Source: Streptomyces griseofuscus
Lineage (GTDB): Bacteria > Actinomycetota > Actinomycetes > Streptomycetales > Streptomycetaceae
Direction of reading: 5' to 3'
DNA length: 64,000 nucleotides
Assembly (NCBI RefSeq): GCF_014673495.1
Contig: NZ_CP051006.1
Coordinates: 7,749,001-7,813,000 of the forward strand
In this document: positions 23,605 to 36,433 of the stretch, piece by piece
Layout: each line of letters starts with the position of its first letter
Numbering within the stretch: the first letter of the stretch is position 1
Notes under the pieces: model-generated
The model's input: only the letters and a program-made list of their open reading frames with translations
Database searches by the model: none
Told to the model about the DNA's origin: nothing
Program-made: the position numbers and the translations under genes

Positions 23605-24693
23605 TCACCCCTGTGTGTGCCGCACGCACTCCGTGACGACGTCCCGCAGGGTGCCGCCGCCCTCCATGATCCGGCGCTGCTCGCGCGCGCCGTTGCCGTG
23701 CCGGAGCAGATCCTCGACGCCCTTCTCGGCGCGGTCCGTGTCCCCGCAGGCGTCGAGCGCGTCCCCGACCGTGTCGAGCAGTGAGTACAGCACCCGCGCG
23801 GCGGGCCGGGGCCGCAGGCTCACGGGGTCCAGCAGCTTCTCTTCGAGCCCCGAACGGGCCGCCTGCCAGGAGGCGAGCCGGAGCAGGCTCACGCTGTGGT
23901 CGGGCGCCGGCCGGCCGGCCCGCCAGTCGCGGGCGGCCGTCTCCACCAGGCCCCGGGCCAGGGTCGCGACGAGCAGCGCGGTGTCCGCGGACAGACATAC
24001 GTCCGAGACCCGCACCTCGACCGTCGGATAGCGCGCGGAGAGCCGCGCGTCGAAGTACACCATCGCCTCGTCCAGGATCACCCCGGTGCCCACCATGTCC
24101 GCCACCCGCCGGTGATAAAGCTCGGGCGAGCCGAACAGCTCGGTCGGTCCGGCCGACGGCCAGCGCGACCACACCCGGCTGCGATAGCTCTCGTAGCCGC
24201 TGTCATGGCCTTGCCAGAAAGGGGAGTTGGCGCTGATCGCGGTGAGCACCGGGAGCCAGGGCCGCAGCCGGTCCAGGACCGCCACGCCCTCCTCGTCGGA
24301 CTCCACCGACACATGCACATGGCAGCCGCAGACCAACTGGTCCCGGGTGCCGATGCCATAGCGCTCGGACAGCCACTGATAGCGCTCGTTCACGGTGAGC
24401 GAGGGGCTCACTGGCAGCGGCGAGGTGGCCAGCGCGGCGACCGCGCAGCCGATCTGCCCGGCGTGCCGGGCCGCCTCCTTGCGGCAGCGCACGATCTCGT
24501 CGCCGAGGTCCGCCATGTCCGACTGCGGATGGGTGGCGAACTCCAGCATCTGCCCGAACAGTTCCTTCTCGAACACCTGCTGCCCGGGATCGTCCCGGTC
24601 GGCCCGTGCGAGCACGGGCGCCGCCAGCGCCTTCGGGTCGCCGCTGTCCGGATCGACCAGAAGGAGCTCCTCCTCCACTCCGACCGTGCGCAC
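23605..24693 (-). CDS. YbdK-type carboxylate-amine ligase (glutamate-cysteine ligase family 2)
   Basis: The 362-residue protein belongs to the GCS2 family: it starts with TVGVEEELLLVD, has the metal/ATP motif FEKELFGQMLEFAT and the central CGCHVHVSV motif, with a late VEVRVSDVCLSADTA segment. Bacterial YbdK has weak gamma-glutamylcysteine ligase activity; actinobacteria make mycothiol in place of glutathione, so the in vivo product is uncertain. The start is GTG with a GGAGAGG sequence upstream. It follows the glgB gene on the same strand after 91 bases containing a long-loop hairpin. Confidence 0.88.
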   Translation of the reverse strand: MRTVGVEEELLLVDPDSGDPKALAAPVLARADRDDPGQQVFEKELFGQMLEFATHPQSDMADLGDEIVRCRKEAARHAGQIGCAVAALATSPLPVSPSLTVNERYQWLSERYGIGTRDQLVCGCHVHVSVESDEEGVAVLDRLRPWLPVLTAISANSPFWQGHDSGYESYRSRVWSRWPSAGPTELFGSPELYHRRVADMVGTGVILDEAMVYFDARLSARYPTVEVRVSDVCLSADTALLVATLARGLVETAARDWRAGRPAPDHSVSLLRLASWQAARSGLEEKLLDPVSLRPRPAARVLYSLLDTVGDALDACGDTDRAEKGVEDLLRHGNGAREQRRIMEGGGTLRDVVTECVRHTQG

Positions 24694-24719
24694 TCGATGC
24701 CGCCTCTCCGCCCTGTGAC

Positions 24720-24760
24720 CAGGGGCAGCCAGGATTCTGTATGAACCCCGACTGCCCCTG
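24720..24760 (-). terminator. Possible hairpin ending the glgE operon
   Basis: CAGGGGCAG (24720-24728) and CTGCCCCTG (24752-24760) form a perfect 9-bp stem with a 23-base loop, 24 bases past the glgB stop. The long loop makes it a weak candidate. Confidence 0.3.
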
Positions 24761-24784
24761 CGGCGGGCGCCGACACCTGCGGCT

Positions 24785-26992
24785 TCAGCGCAGCGGGCCC
24801 AGGAACACCGTGGCCAGCGGCGGCAGTGTGAGCCGCAGCCCGCCGTCGGCCGGTTTCAGCGCCCCCGGGGCGCCGACCGGGATGCCGCCGCCCCCGTAGC
24901 CGATGTCGTCGGTGTTCAGCAGCTCCCGCCAGGCCGGGACCTCCGCGGGGACCGCCAGCCGGTAGTCCTCGCGGACCACGGGCGAGAAGTTCGACACCGC
25001 GAGCAGCGGGGTGCCGTCGGCCGCGTGGCGCAGGAACGCGAAGACGTTGTCCTCCGCCGCGTCGCCCAGCACCCAGCGGAAGCCGCCCGGGTCGGTGTCC
25101 CGCTGCCACAGCGCGGGCGTCGCCCGGTACACCGCGTTCAGGTCCCGCACCAGTGCCTGTACGCCCCGGTGGTCACCGGCGGAGTGGTAGTCGTCCGCGA
25201 GCAGCCACCACTCGGGACCCTGCTGCTCCGCCCACTCGGCGCCCTGCGCGAACTCCTGTCCCATGAAGAGGAGTTGCTTGCCCGGGTGGGCCCACATGAA
25301 GCCCAGATAGGCGCGGTGGTTGGCCCGCCGCTGCCACCAGTCGCCCGGCATCTTCGACACCAGCGCCTGCTTGCCGTGCACCACCTCGTCGTGCGAGATG
25401 GGCAGCACGTAGTTCTCGCTGTAGGCGTACACCATCGAGAAGGTCATCTCGTTGTGGTGGTACTTGCGGTGCACGGGCTCCTTCTGGATGTACTGGAGCG
25501 AGTCGTGCATCCAGCCCATGTTCCACTTCAGTCCGAACCCGAGCCCGCCACTGTCGGTCGGCCGGGTCACCCCGTCCCAGGCGGTGGACTCCTCGGCGAT
25601 GGTCACCACACCCGGGCAGCGCCGGTAGACGGTGGCGTTCATCTCCTGGAGGAAGGCCACCGCGTCCAGGTCCTCGCGCCCGCCGAACACATTCGGCTCC
25701 CACTGCCCGGAGTCCCGGGAGTAGTCGAGGTAGAGCATGGAGGCGACGGCGTCCACCCGCAGACCGTCGACATGGAACTCCTGGCACCAGTAAACGGCGT
25801 TGGCGACAAGGAAGTTGCGCACCTCGATACGGCCGTAGTCGAACTCGTACGTCCCCCAGTCGGGGTGCTCGGCGCGCGTCGCGTTCCCGGGCTCGTACAG
25901 CGGATCCCCGTCGAACCGGGCCAGCGCCCAGTCGTCCTTGGGGAAGTGCGCCGGCACCCAGTCCATGATCACGCCGATGCCCGCCCGGTGCAGCGAGTCC
26001 ACCAGGTACCGGAAGTCGTCCGGCGAACCGAGCCGGGGGGTCGGCGCGTAGTACGAGGTGACCTGGTAGCCCCAGGAGCCGCTGAACGGATGCCCGGCCA
26101 CCGGCATCAGCTCCACATGCGTGAAGCCCATCTCCTTGACGTACGCGGGCAGTTCGTCCGCCAGTTGACGATATGTCAATCCGGGGCGCCAGGAGGGGAG
26201 ATGCACCTCGTACACGGAGAACGGCGCCTCGTGCACCGGGGTGTCACCGCGGTGCGCCATCCACTGCTCGTCTCCCCACGCGTAGTGCGAGACCGTCACC
26301 ACCGAGGCGGTGTCCGGCGGCACCTCGGTGCGCCTGGCCATCGGGTCCGCCTTGAGGAACCGGTGACCGTAGCGGGAGGTGATCTCGAACTTGTAGCGGT
26401 CGCCCTCGCCGATCCCGGGCAGGAACAGCTCCCACACCCCGGACGCGCCGAGCGAGCGCATCGGGTACTGCGTGCCGTCCCAGTACGTGAAGTCCCCGGC
26501 CACCCGCACCCCTTGGGCGTTGGGCGCCCACACGGTGAACCGGGTGCCGGCCACGCCCTCATGGGTCATCGGCTCGGCGCCGAGCGCCTGCCACAGCTGC
26601 TCGTGCCGGCCCTCGCGGATCAGATGCAGGTCCAGCTCGCCCAGGGCGGGCAGGAAGCGGTACGGATCGTGCACCTCCCGCTCTTCCTCGTCGTACGTCA
26701 CCAGCAGCGTGTACGGCGGGATCTCCGGGTAGGGCAGCACGGCCGCGAACAGCCCGCCGCCCTCGGAGACGAGCGGGTTGGCCATCCCGTCGACCAGGAC
26801 GCTCACCGCCCGCGCGTTCGGTCGCAGCGCCCGGAACAGGGTGCCGCCCGGCACCGGGTGGGCGCCCAGCAGGGCGTGCGGATCGTGGTGCGCCCCGGCC
26901 AGCAGCCGGTCGCGCTCGGCGGGGTCCAGTGCGGTGGCCGCGGCCTGGCCGGGGCCCGCGGACTCGGGCGGCGAAGTGTCGCGCAGTGCCAT
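24785..26992 (-). CDS. glgB: 1,4-alpha-glucan branching enzyme GlgB
   Basis: A 735-residue GH13 branching enzyme: N-terminal CBM48 modules (about residues 20-220), the catalytic barrel with nucleophile Asp in GLRVDAVASMLYLDY, acid/base Glu in TIAEESTAW and transition-state Asp in LPISHDEVVHGK, and a C-terminal beta domain. It introduces alpha-1,6 branches into the alpha-glucan made by GlgE. The ATG starts 4 bases after the stop of mak, with a GAGGGC site, so it is the last gene of the glgE-treS-mak-glgB unit. Branching creates new chain ends for GlgE. Cytosolic. Confidence 0.97.
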   Translation of the reverse strand: MALRDTSPPESAGPGQAAATALDPAERDRLLAGAHHDPHALLGAHPVPGGTLFRALRPNARAVSVLVDGMANPLVSEGGGLFAAVLPYPEIPPYTLLVTYDEEEREVHDPYRFLPALGELDLHLIREGRHEQLWQALGAEPMTHEGVAGTRFTVWAPNAQGVRVAGDFTYWDGTQYPMRSLGASGVWELFLPGIGEGDRYKFEITSRYGHRFLKADPMARRTEVPPDTASVVTVSHYAWGDEQWMAHRGDTPVHEAPFSVYEVHLPSWRPGLTYRQLADELPAYVKEMGFTHVELMPVAGHPFSGSWGYQVTSYYAPTPRLGSPDDFRYLVDSLHRAGIGVIMDWVPAHFPKDDWALARFDGDPLYEPGNATRAEHPDWGTYEFDYGRIEVRNFLVANAVYWCQEFHVDGLRVDAVASMLYLDYSRDSGQWEPNVFGGREDLDAVAFLQEMNATVYRRCPGVVTIAEESTAWDGVTRPTDSGGLGFGLKWNMGWMHDSLQYIQKEPVHRKYHHNEMTFSMVYAYSENYVLPISHDEVVHGKQALVSKMPGDWWQRRANHRAYLGFMWAHPGKQLLFMGQEFAQGAEWAEQQGPEWWLLADDYHSAGDHRGVQALVRDLNAVYRATPALWQRDTDPGGFRWVLGDAAEDNVFAFLRHAADGTPLLAVSNFSPVVREDYRLAVPAEVPAWRELLNTDDIGYGGGGIPVGAPGALKPADGGLRLTLPPLATVFLGPLR

Positions 26993-26996
26993 GCCC

Positions 26997-28361
26997 TCAG
27001 CCTCCCCACACCGCGAGCCGCTTGATCGCCGCCATCGGTACCGGCAGCCAGTCCGGCCGGTGTCTCGCCTCGTACAGCACCTCGTACACCGCCCTGTCCG
27101 TCTCGTGCGCGCGCAGCAGCGCGTGCTTCTTGCGTGGATCCCAGCCCGCGCGGGCCGCGTAGCCCGCGCAGAACGCCTCCCGGCAGCGGCGCGCCCACTC
27201 GGGTCGCCAGGGGCGGCGCTGCCGGGCCGCGTAGTCGAAGGAGCGCAGCATCCCGGCCACGTCCCGCACCGGGGACTGCGGGATCCGCCGCTCGGCCAGC
27301 GGCCGGGACGGCTCGCCCTCGAAATCGATGACGAACCAGTCGCGGCCCGCCCGCAGTACCTGCCCGAGGTGCAGATCGCCGTGGACGCGCTGGGCGGGCG
27401 GCCCGGTGTCGCAGGTGGCGAGCGCCCCGAACGCGGCCCGCAGCCCGGGCACGAAGGGCTTGAGCCCCGGCACGGCGTGCGCGGCGGCCTCCAGACGTGC
27501 GCACATGGCGTCGGCGGTACGGCCGTTCTCGCCGGGTCCGGCCGGCGGGAACGCCTCCGCCAGGGCGAGGTGCACCTCGGCCGTGGCGCGGCCCAGCTCA
27601 CGGGCCTCGGCGGTGAAGTCGTCGCCCGCGGCGAGCGCGCCCAGCGCCAGCGTCCAGCCGTCGGTGGCGTCCGGCAGGAACGGCTGGAGCACCCCGAGCG
27701 TGGCCGGACGCGGTGCGCTGGTGGTGAACCAGGCGACCGGCGCGGGCACCCGGGTGCAGCCCTGCGCGGCGAGCGCCGCCGAGACCTCCAGATCGGGGTT
27801 GACGCCCGGCTGGATGCGGCGGAAGAGCTTGAGGATGTACGCGTCGCCGTACACCAGCGAGGTGTTGGACTGCTCGGCGTCCAGCAGCCGCGGCGGCAGG
27901 CTTCCGGGCACCGGGGCGGTGGGGTCCGCCTCGAAGCGCAGCGGGCCCGCGCTGCCCGGCCGGCGCAGCCGCTCCAGGAGCAGGCTCGCCGCGCGCGGGT
28001 CGTAGAGCGCGTCGTAGACCGCGAGCCCGGCCAGCGGACCCGCGGTGGCCCGGCCGATGAACGCCCGTTCCAGACGCGGCGCGAGCTGTTCGCGCACCCC
28101 GAGCAGCAGCTGGTAGCAGTCGCCCGGCGGCGGAGTGCCGCCGGGGGTGGGCACCGGCGCGTGCGAGGCGTGCACCAGCAGATGCAGACACCCGGGGAAC
28201 AGCTCGGTCACACTGAGCACCGACAGATCGGTCACGGGCCGGTCCTTGCCCGCGAACCAGCGCTGGCGCGGCAGCCACTCGCGCAGCAGCCCGCCGAGCG
28301 AGGCGAGGGGGCCGTCGGCTCCGGTCGCGGTTCTCGGCCGGAGGGTGATGGTCTTCGGCAT
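26997..28361 (-). CDS. mak: Maltokinase (Pep2/Mak)
   Basis: The 454-residue kinase has an N-terminal cap domain (LASLGGLLREWLPRQRWFAGKDRPV), then an aminoglycoside-phosphotransferase-like kinase fold with catalytic HGDLHLGQVL at about residues 313-322 and metal-binding VIDFEGEPSRP near 334-344. It phosphorylates maltose with ATP to alpha-maltose-1-phosphate, the donor for GlgE. It lies 31 bases after treS and 4 bases before glgB. In many actinobacteria treS and mak are fused; here they are separate. Length agrees with stand-alone Pep2 proteins. Confidence 0.95.
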   Translation of the reverse strand: MPKTITLRPRTATGADGPLASLGGLLREWLPRQRWFAGKDRPVTDLSVLSVTELFPGCLHLLVHASHAPVPTPGGTPPPGDCYQLLLGVREQLAPRLERAFIGRATAGPLAGLAVYDALYDPRAASLLLERLRRPGSAGPLRFEADPTAPVPGSLPPRLLDAEQSNTSLVYGDAYILKLFRRIQPGVNPDLEVSAALAAQGCTRVPAPVAWFTTSAPRPATLGVLQPFLPDATDGWTLALGALAAGDDFTAEARELGRATAEVHLALAEAFPPAGPGENGRTADAMCARLEAAAHAVPGLKPFVPGLRAAFGALATCDTGPPAQRVHGDLHLGQVLRAGRDWFVIDFEGEPSRPLAERRIPQSPVRDVAGMLRSFDYAARQRRPWRPEWARRCREAFCAGYAARAGWDPRKKHALLRAHETDRAVYEVLYEARHRPDWLPVPMAAIKRLAVWGG

Positions 28362-28392
28362 GGTGACGCGTCCTTTCCTCGGCGCCGTGCGC

Positions 28393-30107
<1,715 letters not shown>

Positions 30108-30111
<4 letters not shown>

Positions 30112-32099
30112 GACGCTGCGGGCCCTCCGTTCCGGTGCGTCGATCGCTGGACATGGAGCACATGCGCCGGCGCGCGGCCCGGCGTGAGGCGCACGAAGTT
30201 GGTCCTGCCCCAGTGGTACGCCTCGCCCGACAGTTCGTCGTGTACGGGCACTTCGGCGTCCCAGTCCAGGCCGAGTTGCGGCATGTCCAACGAGACCGTG
30301 GCCTCCTGGGCGTGATGCGGGTCGAGATTGACGACCACGATGACCGTGTCCGGCCCCGTGCTCTTGCTGTAGGCGAGCACGGCGTCGTTGTCGGTCCGAT
30401 GGAAGCGGAGGTTGCGCAGGCGCTGTAGCGCCGGGTGTGCACGGCGGACGGCGTTCAGCCGGGTGATGAGCGGCGCGATCGTACGGCCCTCACGCTCGGC
30501 CGACTCCCAGTCCCGGAGCCGGAGTTGGTACTTCTCGGAGTCGCGGTACTCCTCGCCGCCTTGGCGCAGTGGCGTGTTCTCGCACAGCTCGTAGCCGCTG
30601 TAGATGCCCCAGGCGGGGGAGAGGGTGGCCGCGAGCACGGCGCGGATCTCGAAGGCGGGACGGCCGCCGTGCTGGAGGTGGCCGGGCAGGATGTCGGGGG
30701 TGTTCGCGAAGAAGTTGGGCCGCATATAGGCGGCCGCCTCCCCCGACAACTCGCCCAGATACTCGGTGAGTTCCTGCTTCGTCTCACGCCAGGTGAAGTA
30801 GGTGTACGACTGCTGGAAGCCGATCTGCGCGAGCGTGTGCATCATGGCGGGGCGGGTGAAGGCCTCCGCCAGGAAGATCACGTCCGGGTCCTTCTGGTTG
30901 ATCTCGGCGATGACCCGCTCCCAGAACACCACCGGCTTGGTGTGCGGATTGTCGACGCGGAAGATCCGCACCCCGTGGTCCATCCAGTGCCGCAGCACCC
31001 GGACCGTCTCCGCGATCAGCCCGTCCATGTCGGCGTCGAAGGCGATCGGAAAGATGTCCTGGTACTTCTTCGGCGGGTTCTCGGCGTAGGCGATCGTCCC
31101 GTCGGGGCGGTGATGGAACCACTCCGGGTACTTGTGCACCCAGGGGTGGTCAGGAGAGCACTGAAGGGCGAAGTCCAGGGCGACCTCAAGGCCCAACTTC
31201 CGTGCCTCGCCGACGAAGTGGTCGAAGTCCTCGATGGTGCCGAGGTCGGGGTGGATCGCGTCGTGGCCGCCCTCGGGGGAGCCGATCGCCCAGGGCACGC
31301 CGACGTCGTCGGGACCGGCGGTGAGGGTGTTGTTGGGGCCCTTGCGGAAGGTGCTGCCGATCGGGTGAATCGGCGGCAGGTAGACGACGTCGAAGCCCAT
31401 CTCCGCGATCGGCTTCAGCCGCCGCGCCGCCGTACGGAACGTGCCGTGCGGCCTCTCCGCGGTCCCCTCGCTGCGCGGGAAGAACTCGTACCAGGACCCG
31501 TACAGGGCCCGCTCCCGCTCCACGAGCAACGGCATCGGGTCCGAGGCGGTCACCAACTCCCGCAGCGGATAACGGTCCAGGACCTCCCGCACCCGGGGGG
31601 ACAGCGCGGGCCGGAAGCGCTCGTGGACCGAGAGGGAGTCGTCGCCGAGGGCGCGGGCGGCGGCCGCCACCAGTTCGCGCTCCGGACCCTTGGGCACTCC
31701 GGCGGCGGCGCGTTCGTACAGCTCGGCGCCCTCCTCCAGGACCAGCCCGGTGTCGATCCCGGCCGGCACCTTCACCGAGGCGGTGTGCCGCCAGGTCGCC
31801 AGCGGATGACTCCATGCCTCCACCCGGAAGGTCCAGCGGCCCGTCAGGTCCGGGGTGATCTCGGCGCCCCACACATCGCTGCCGGGGGACACCTCGCGCA
31901 TCGGGGTCCAGGGGCCGCGCCGGCCCCTGGGATCGCGCAGGACCACATTGGCACCGACGGCATCGTGCCCCTCCCGGAACACGGTCGCGGTGACCTGGAA
32001 GGTCTCCCCGGTCACCGCCTTCGCCGGGCGCCTGCCGCACTCCACGGCCGGCCGGACGTCACGTACCGGTACACGGCCGATGGCCGGAGTCCTGCGCAT
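30108..32099 (-). CDS. glgE: Alpha-1,4-glucan:maltose-1-phosphate maltosyltransferase GlgE
   Basis: The 663-residue GH13_3 enzyme transfers maltosyl units from alpha-maltose-1-phosphate to the non-reducing ends of alpha-1,4-glucans. The catalytic pair is intact: nucleophile Asp at residue 383 (FRVDNPHTKP) and acid/base Glu at residue 412 (IFLAEAFTRP), the same 29-residue spacing as D394/E423 of the S. coelicolor enzyme. Length is normal for the family. The ATG at 32099 follows an excellent GGAGGTGAT ribosome site; an in-frame start 11 codons upstream is not needed. It heads the glgE-treS-mak-glgB operon. Two hairpins lie just upstream. Confidence 0.97.
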
Positions 32100-32118
32100 G
32101 TAATCACCTCCGCCGTGC

Positions 32119-32179
32119 GCGAAGCCGGGCACCGGCCCGGCTTCGCGATCCGAGAGCGGGGCCGGCCCGTGCCGGTCCC
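32119..32179 (-). promoter_or_regulatory. Two hairpins in the glgE leader
   Basis: A perfect 12-bp stem with 4-base loop (GCGAAGCCGGGC 32119-32130, GCCCGGCTTCGC 32135-32146) ends 7 bases before the glgE Shine-Dalgarno. Upstream on the transcript, GGGGCCGGC and GCCGGTCCCC (32157-32179) form a second stem with one bulge. They fill the space between the preceding small gene and glgE; they may terminate the former or shape glgE translation. Confidence 0.55.
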
Positions 32180-32207
32180 CGAAGGGAACGCCTTGTACGG
32201 TGCCAGC

Positions 32208-32507
32208 TCAGGAGCTCGGCGCCGTGGAACGCCGCTCCGAAGCCGGCGCCCTTCGCACCGAACGGCGCGACATCGGCCGTGCGTCCTGCTCGCGCAGATA
32301 GCTGACCTGACTCGTGCGCAGATACCGTTCCGCCGCGTCCGCCGCCTCGCGGGCACAGCGTTTGCCCATCAGAACGCACAAGGTGTACCCCGAGTCCTCG
32401 AACGTGGCCCGGACCGTGCGGTCGTACGGCGAGGCGAGCATCGCGCGCTCCCACGCCCGGTAACGCCGCAACTGCCGGGCCACTTCGGCCTTGGCGGGTA
32501 GCAGCAT
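32208..32507 (-). CDS. DUF5133-family small protein
   Basis: This 99-residue protein begins MLLPAKAEVARQLRRYRAWERAM and contains GYTLCVLMGKRCAREAADAAERYL, which matches the DUF5133 family, common in Streptomyces and of unknown role. The C-terminal part is Arg/Ser-rich (MSRRSVRRAP). The start at 32507 agrees with the family N-terminus; the frame is open to 32615, and GGAGGGTGA lies upstream of the chosen start with a GTG codon inside it, so the exact start is uncertain. DUF5133 genes often occur near stress and sigma-factor genes, as here beside the glgE operon. Confidence 0.75.
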   Translation of the reverse strand: MLLPAKAEVARQLRRYRAWERAMLASPYDRTVRATFEDSGYTLCVLMGKRCAREAADAAERYLRTSQVSYLREQDARPMSRRSVRRAPASERRSTAPSS

Positions 32508-32811
32508 GGCCCTGTTCACCCTCCACGCTCTCGACTGGGCGCGTTCCCGACGGTCGGGTGGCGTCCGCGCAGGGGTGGGCGCGGCACCGTTACGGCGATC
32601 GAGGCTTTCACTCATGGTGCACGCGCGCGGACGCAGCGTCTTGTTGGAGCTTCAACCATTGGGAACGGTGTGTACTCGTGTTGCACGAATGGCGTAGCGC
32701 CTGCACCGTTGGAGATGACTCAGAAGCGATCACCGCTCACGCTGTGTGTCCGGGATCCCTCCCGGACAGGGCGAGGGGAGCGAGAGCTTCGCCGGTGAGG
32801 AGTAAGCGACG
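32508..32811. promoter_or_regulatory. Divergent regulatory interval between DUF5133 and HATPase-glgX genes
   Basis: No gene is supported in this 304-base stretch. It holds GTTG (32643-32646), a 14-base spacer and GGGAAC (32661-32666), a reasonable match to the SigB-class promoter consensus in the direction of the HATPase-glgX pair, overlapping a near-palindrome GTTGGAGCTTCAAC (32643-32656). GAGGAG ends 9 bases before the ATG at 32812. Confidence 0.4.
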
Positions 32812-33317
32812 ATGAAGACCGCAGTGCCCTGCTACTACCACCTCGACGTGGAAGTCAGCCCGGAACGGGTGGGACAGGTCAGCCGCATCCTGGCCGCCCA
32901 TCTCCGCCACTGGGACCTCGACAATCTCGTGGCCCCCGTCTGCCGCGGCGCCGAACTGCTGCTGCGGGCGATCGACCAGCACGCCCGTGACAAGCACACC
33001 TCCATCGAGATGTGGTGGAACGGCCAGCACCTCATCACCGCCTTCGGTGACGAGGACCCCGAACTGCGCCCGGACCAGGATCTGCGCGCCTGCCTCGCGG
33101 ACATCGCCGCCATGAGCGACGGCTGGGGCTGCTGCGCCGCCGAGACCGGAGCCAAGATCATCTGGTTCTCGCAGCGCGCCCGGGCCGGTGAACGGGTGCC
33201 GCTGGTGCCGCTGCCGCCGGAGCCGTTCCTGAGCACCGGACTGAAGGAGCCGCGGCGGCACCAGGTGGCCGTCCTGGCCGCGCCCGCACCCGCCGGCGAC
33301 AGCCTGGAGGGCAGCCG

Positions 33318-33321
<4 letters not shown>
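32812..33321 (+). CDS. HATPase-like regulatory protein coupled to glgX
   Basis: A 169-residue cytosolic protein with an RsbW-like ATP-binding fold: it starts YYHLDVEVSPERVGQVSRILAAHLRHWDL and has a core resembling anti-sigma HATPases (NLVAPVCRGAELLLRAIDQHA, then WGCCAAETGAKIIWF). Typical glycine-rich ATP lid residues are weak, so ATP binding is uncertain. Its stop overlaps the GTG of glgX by 4 bases, so the pair is translationally coupled. Similar small proteins are found next to the glycogen-debranching genes in Streptomyces; a regulatory link between glucan turnover and a SigB-type factor is an inference. Confidence 0.75.
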
Positions 33322-35471
<2,150 letters not shown>

Positions 35472-35478
35472 GAGAAGC

Positions 35479-36309
35479 TCAGCGCACGCGCCGCGACATC
35501 ACCGTGAACTGGGCGCCGTCGGCGTCCCGGAGGATCGCCTCCGTGTCGTCCTCCTTCAGGACGCTGCCCCCGTGCTTCTCCGCGGCCCGTGCGCACCCGG
35601 GTACGTCCGCCACCGCGAAGTGGACCTGCCAGTGCGGCCGTACCGAGGGGTCCGGGGCGGCCTCCACCGCGCCCGAGTCGATCCGGGCCACCGCGTCACC
35701 CTGGCTGCGCAGCACGACCTCGTCGCCGTCGTACTCGACCTCGCAGCACCCCGGCTTCCCCGACGCCCAGTCGAGGATCTCGCCGTAGAACATCGCGGAG
35801 TCGAAGGCGTTGCGGGTGTGCAGCCGGATGAACGTGGGCGCCGCCCGCCGCCACGCCTCCCAGTTGGAGACCAGCTCGCCCTGCCAGATCCCGAACGTCG
35901 CCCCGTCGCGGTCGGCGAGCAGCGCGGCCCGGCCCGGCGAGAAGGAGAGCGGTCCGACCGCCGCCGTACCGCCCCGCTCCCGTGCCCGCGCCACCGCGAC
36001 ATCCGCGTCCGGCACCGCGAAGTACGGCGTCCAGGCCACCGCCATCTGCCACATCGTGGCCACCGCGGCGATCCCGGCCACCGGCACCCCGTCGGCCAGC
36101 GCGACCCGGAAGTGCTCACCGAGCTTCGCGCCGCGCCAGCGCCAGCCCAGCACGGCCGTGTAGAAGTCCATGGTGGCCTGGAGGTCGCGGCTGGTCAGGC
36201 TCACCCAGCAGGGTGCGCCGAAAACGGAGTGCGTGGAGACGACCGCACGTGTGCGCGGCCCGTGCCCGGTGCCGTTCGCTCCGTCGCTGACAGGGTCTTG
36301 TCGGTTCAT
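35479..36309 (-). CDS. VOC-family protein with two glyoxalase-like domains
   Basis: A 276-residue cytosolic protein with two vicinal-oxygen-chelate modules (about residues 30-145 and 155-275). The first begins GAPCWVSLTSRDLQATMDFYTAVLGW and the second contains RNAFDSAMFYGEILDW, the usual beta-alpha-beta-beta pattern. Metal-ligand residues cannot be assigned safely. Members include glyoxalases, dioxygenases and resistance proteins; function here is unknown. ATG at 36309 is chosen because the frame upstream is unlike the family; AGGA lies about 13 bases before it. Confidence 0.82.
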   Translation of the reverse strand: MNRQDPVSDGANGTGHGPRTRAVVSTHSVFGAPCWVSLTSRDLQATMDFYTAVLGWRWRGAKLGEHFRVALADGVPVAGIAAVATMWQMAVAWTPYFAVPDADVAVARARERGGTAAVGPLSFSPGRAALLADRDGATFGIWQGELVSNWEAWRRAAPTFIRLHTRNAFDSAMFYGEILDWASGKPGCCEVEYDGDEVVLRSQGDAVARIDSGAVEAAPDPSVRPHWQVHFAVADVPGCARAAEKHGGSVLKEDDTEAILRDADGAQFTVMSRRVR

Positions 36310-36433
36310 GTTCGGTAACGTCCTGCTCTCGGGGCCGGGGGTCACCGCTCTGGCTCCAGTGTCCAACCGGAAGCGGGTGGGGCGCCTGTCGAGTACCCCG
36401 GCGGCAGGGGGGCAGGCCGCCGCACAGGATGGG

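Noticed and set aside
24742..24830. Short plus-strand frame beginning MNPDCPCGGRRH
   Set aside because: It overlaps the glgB 3' end in antisense and has no ribosome site.
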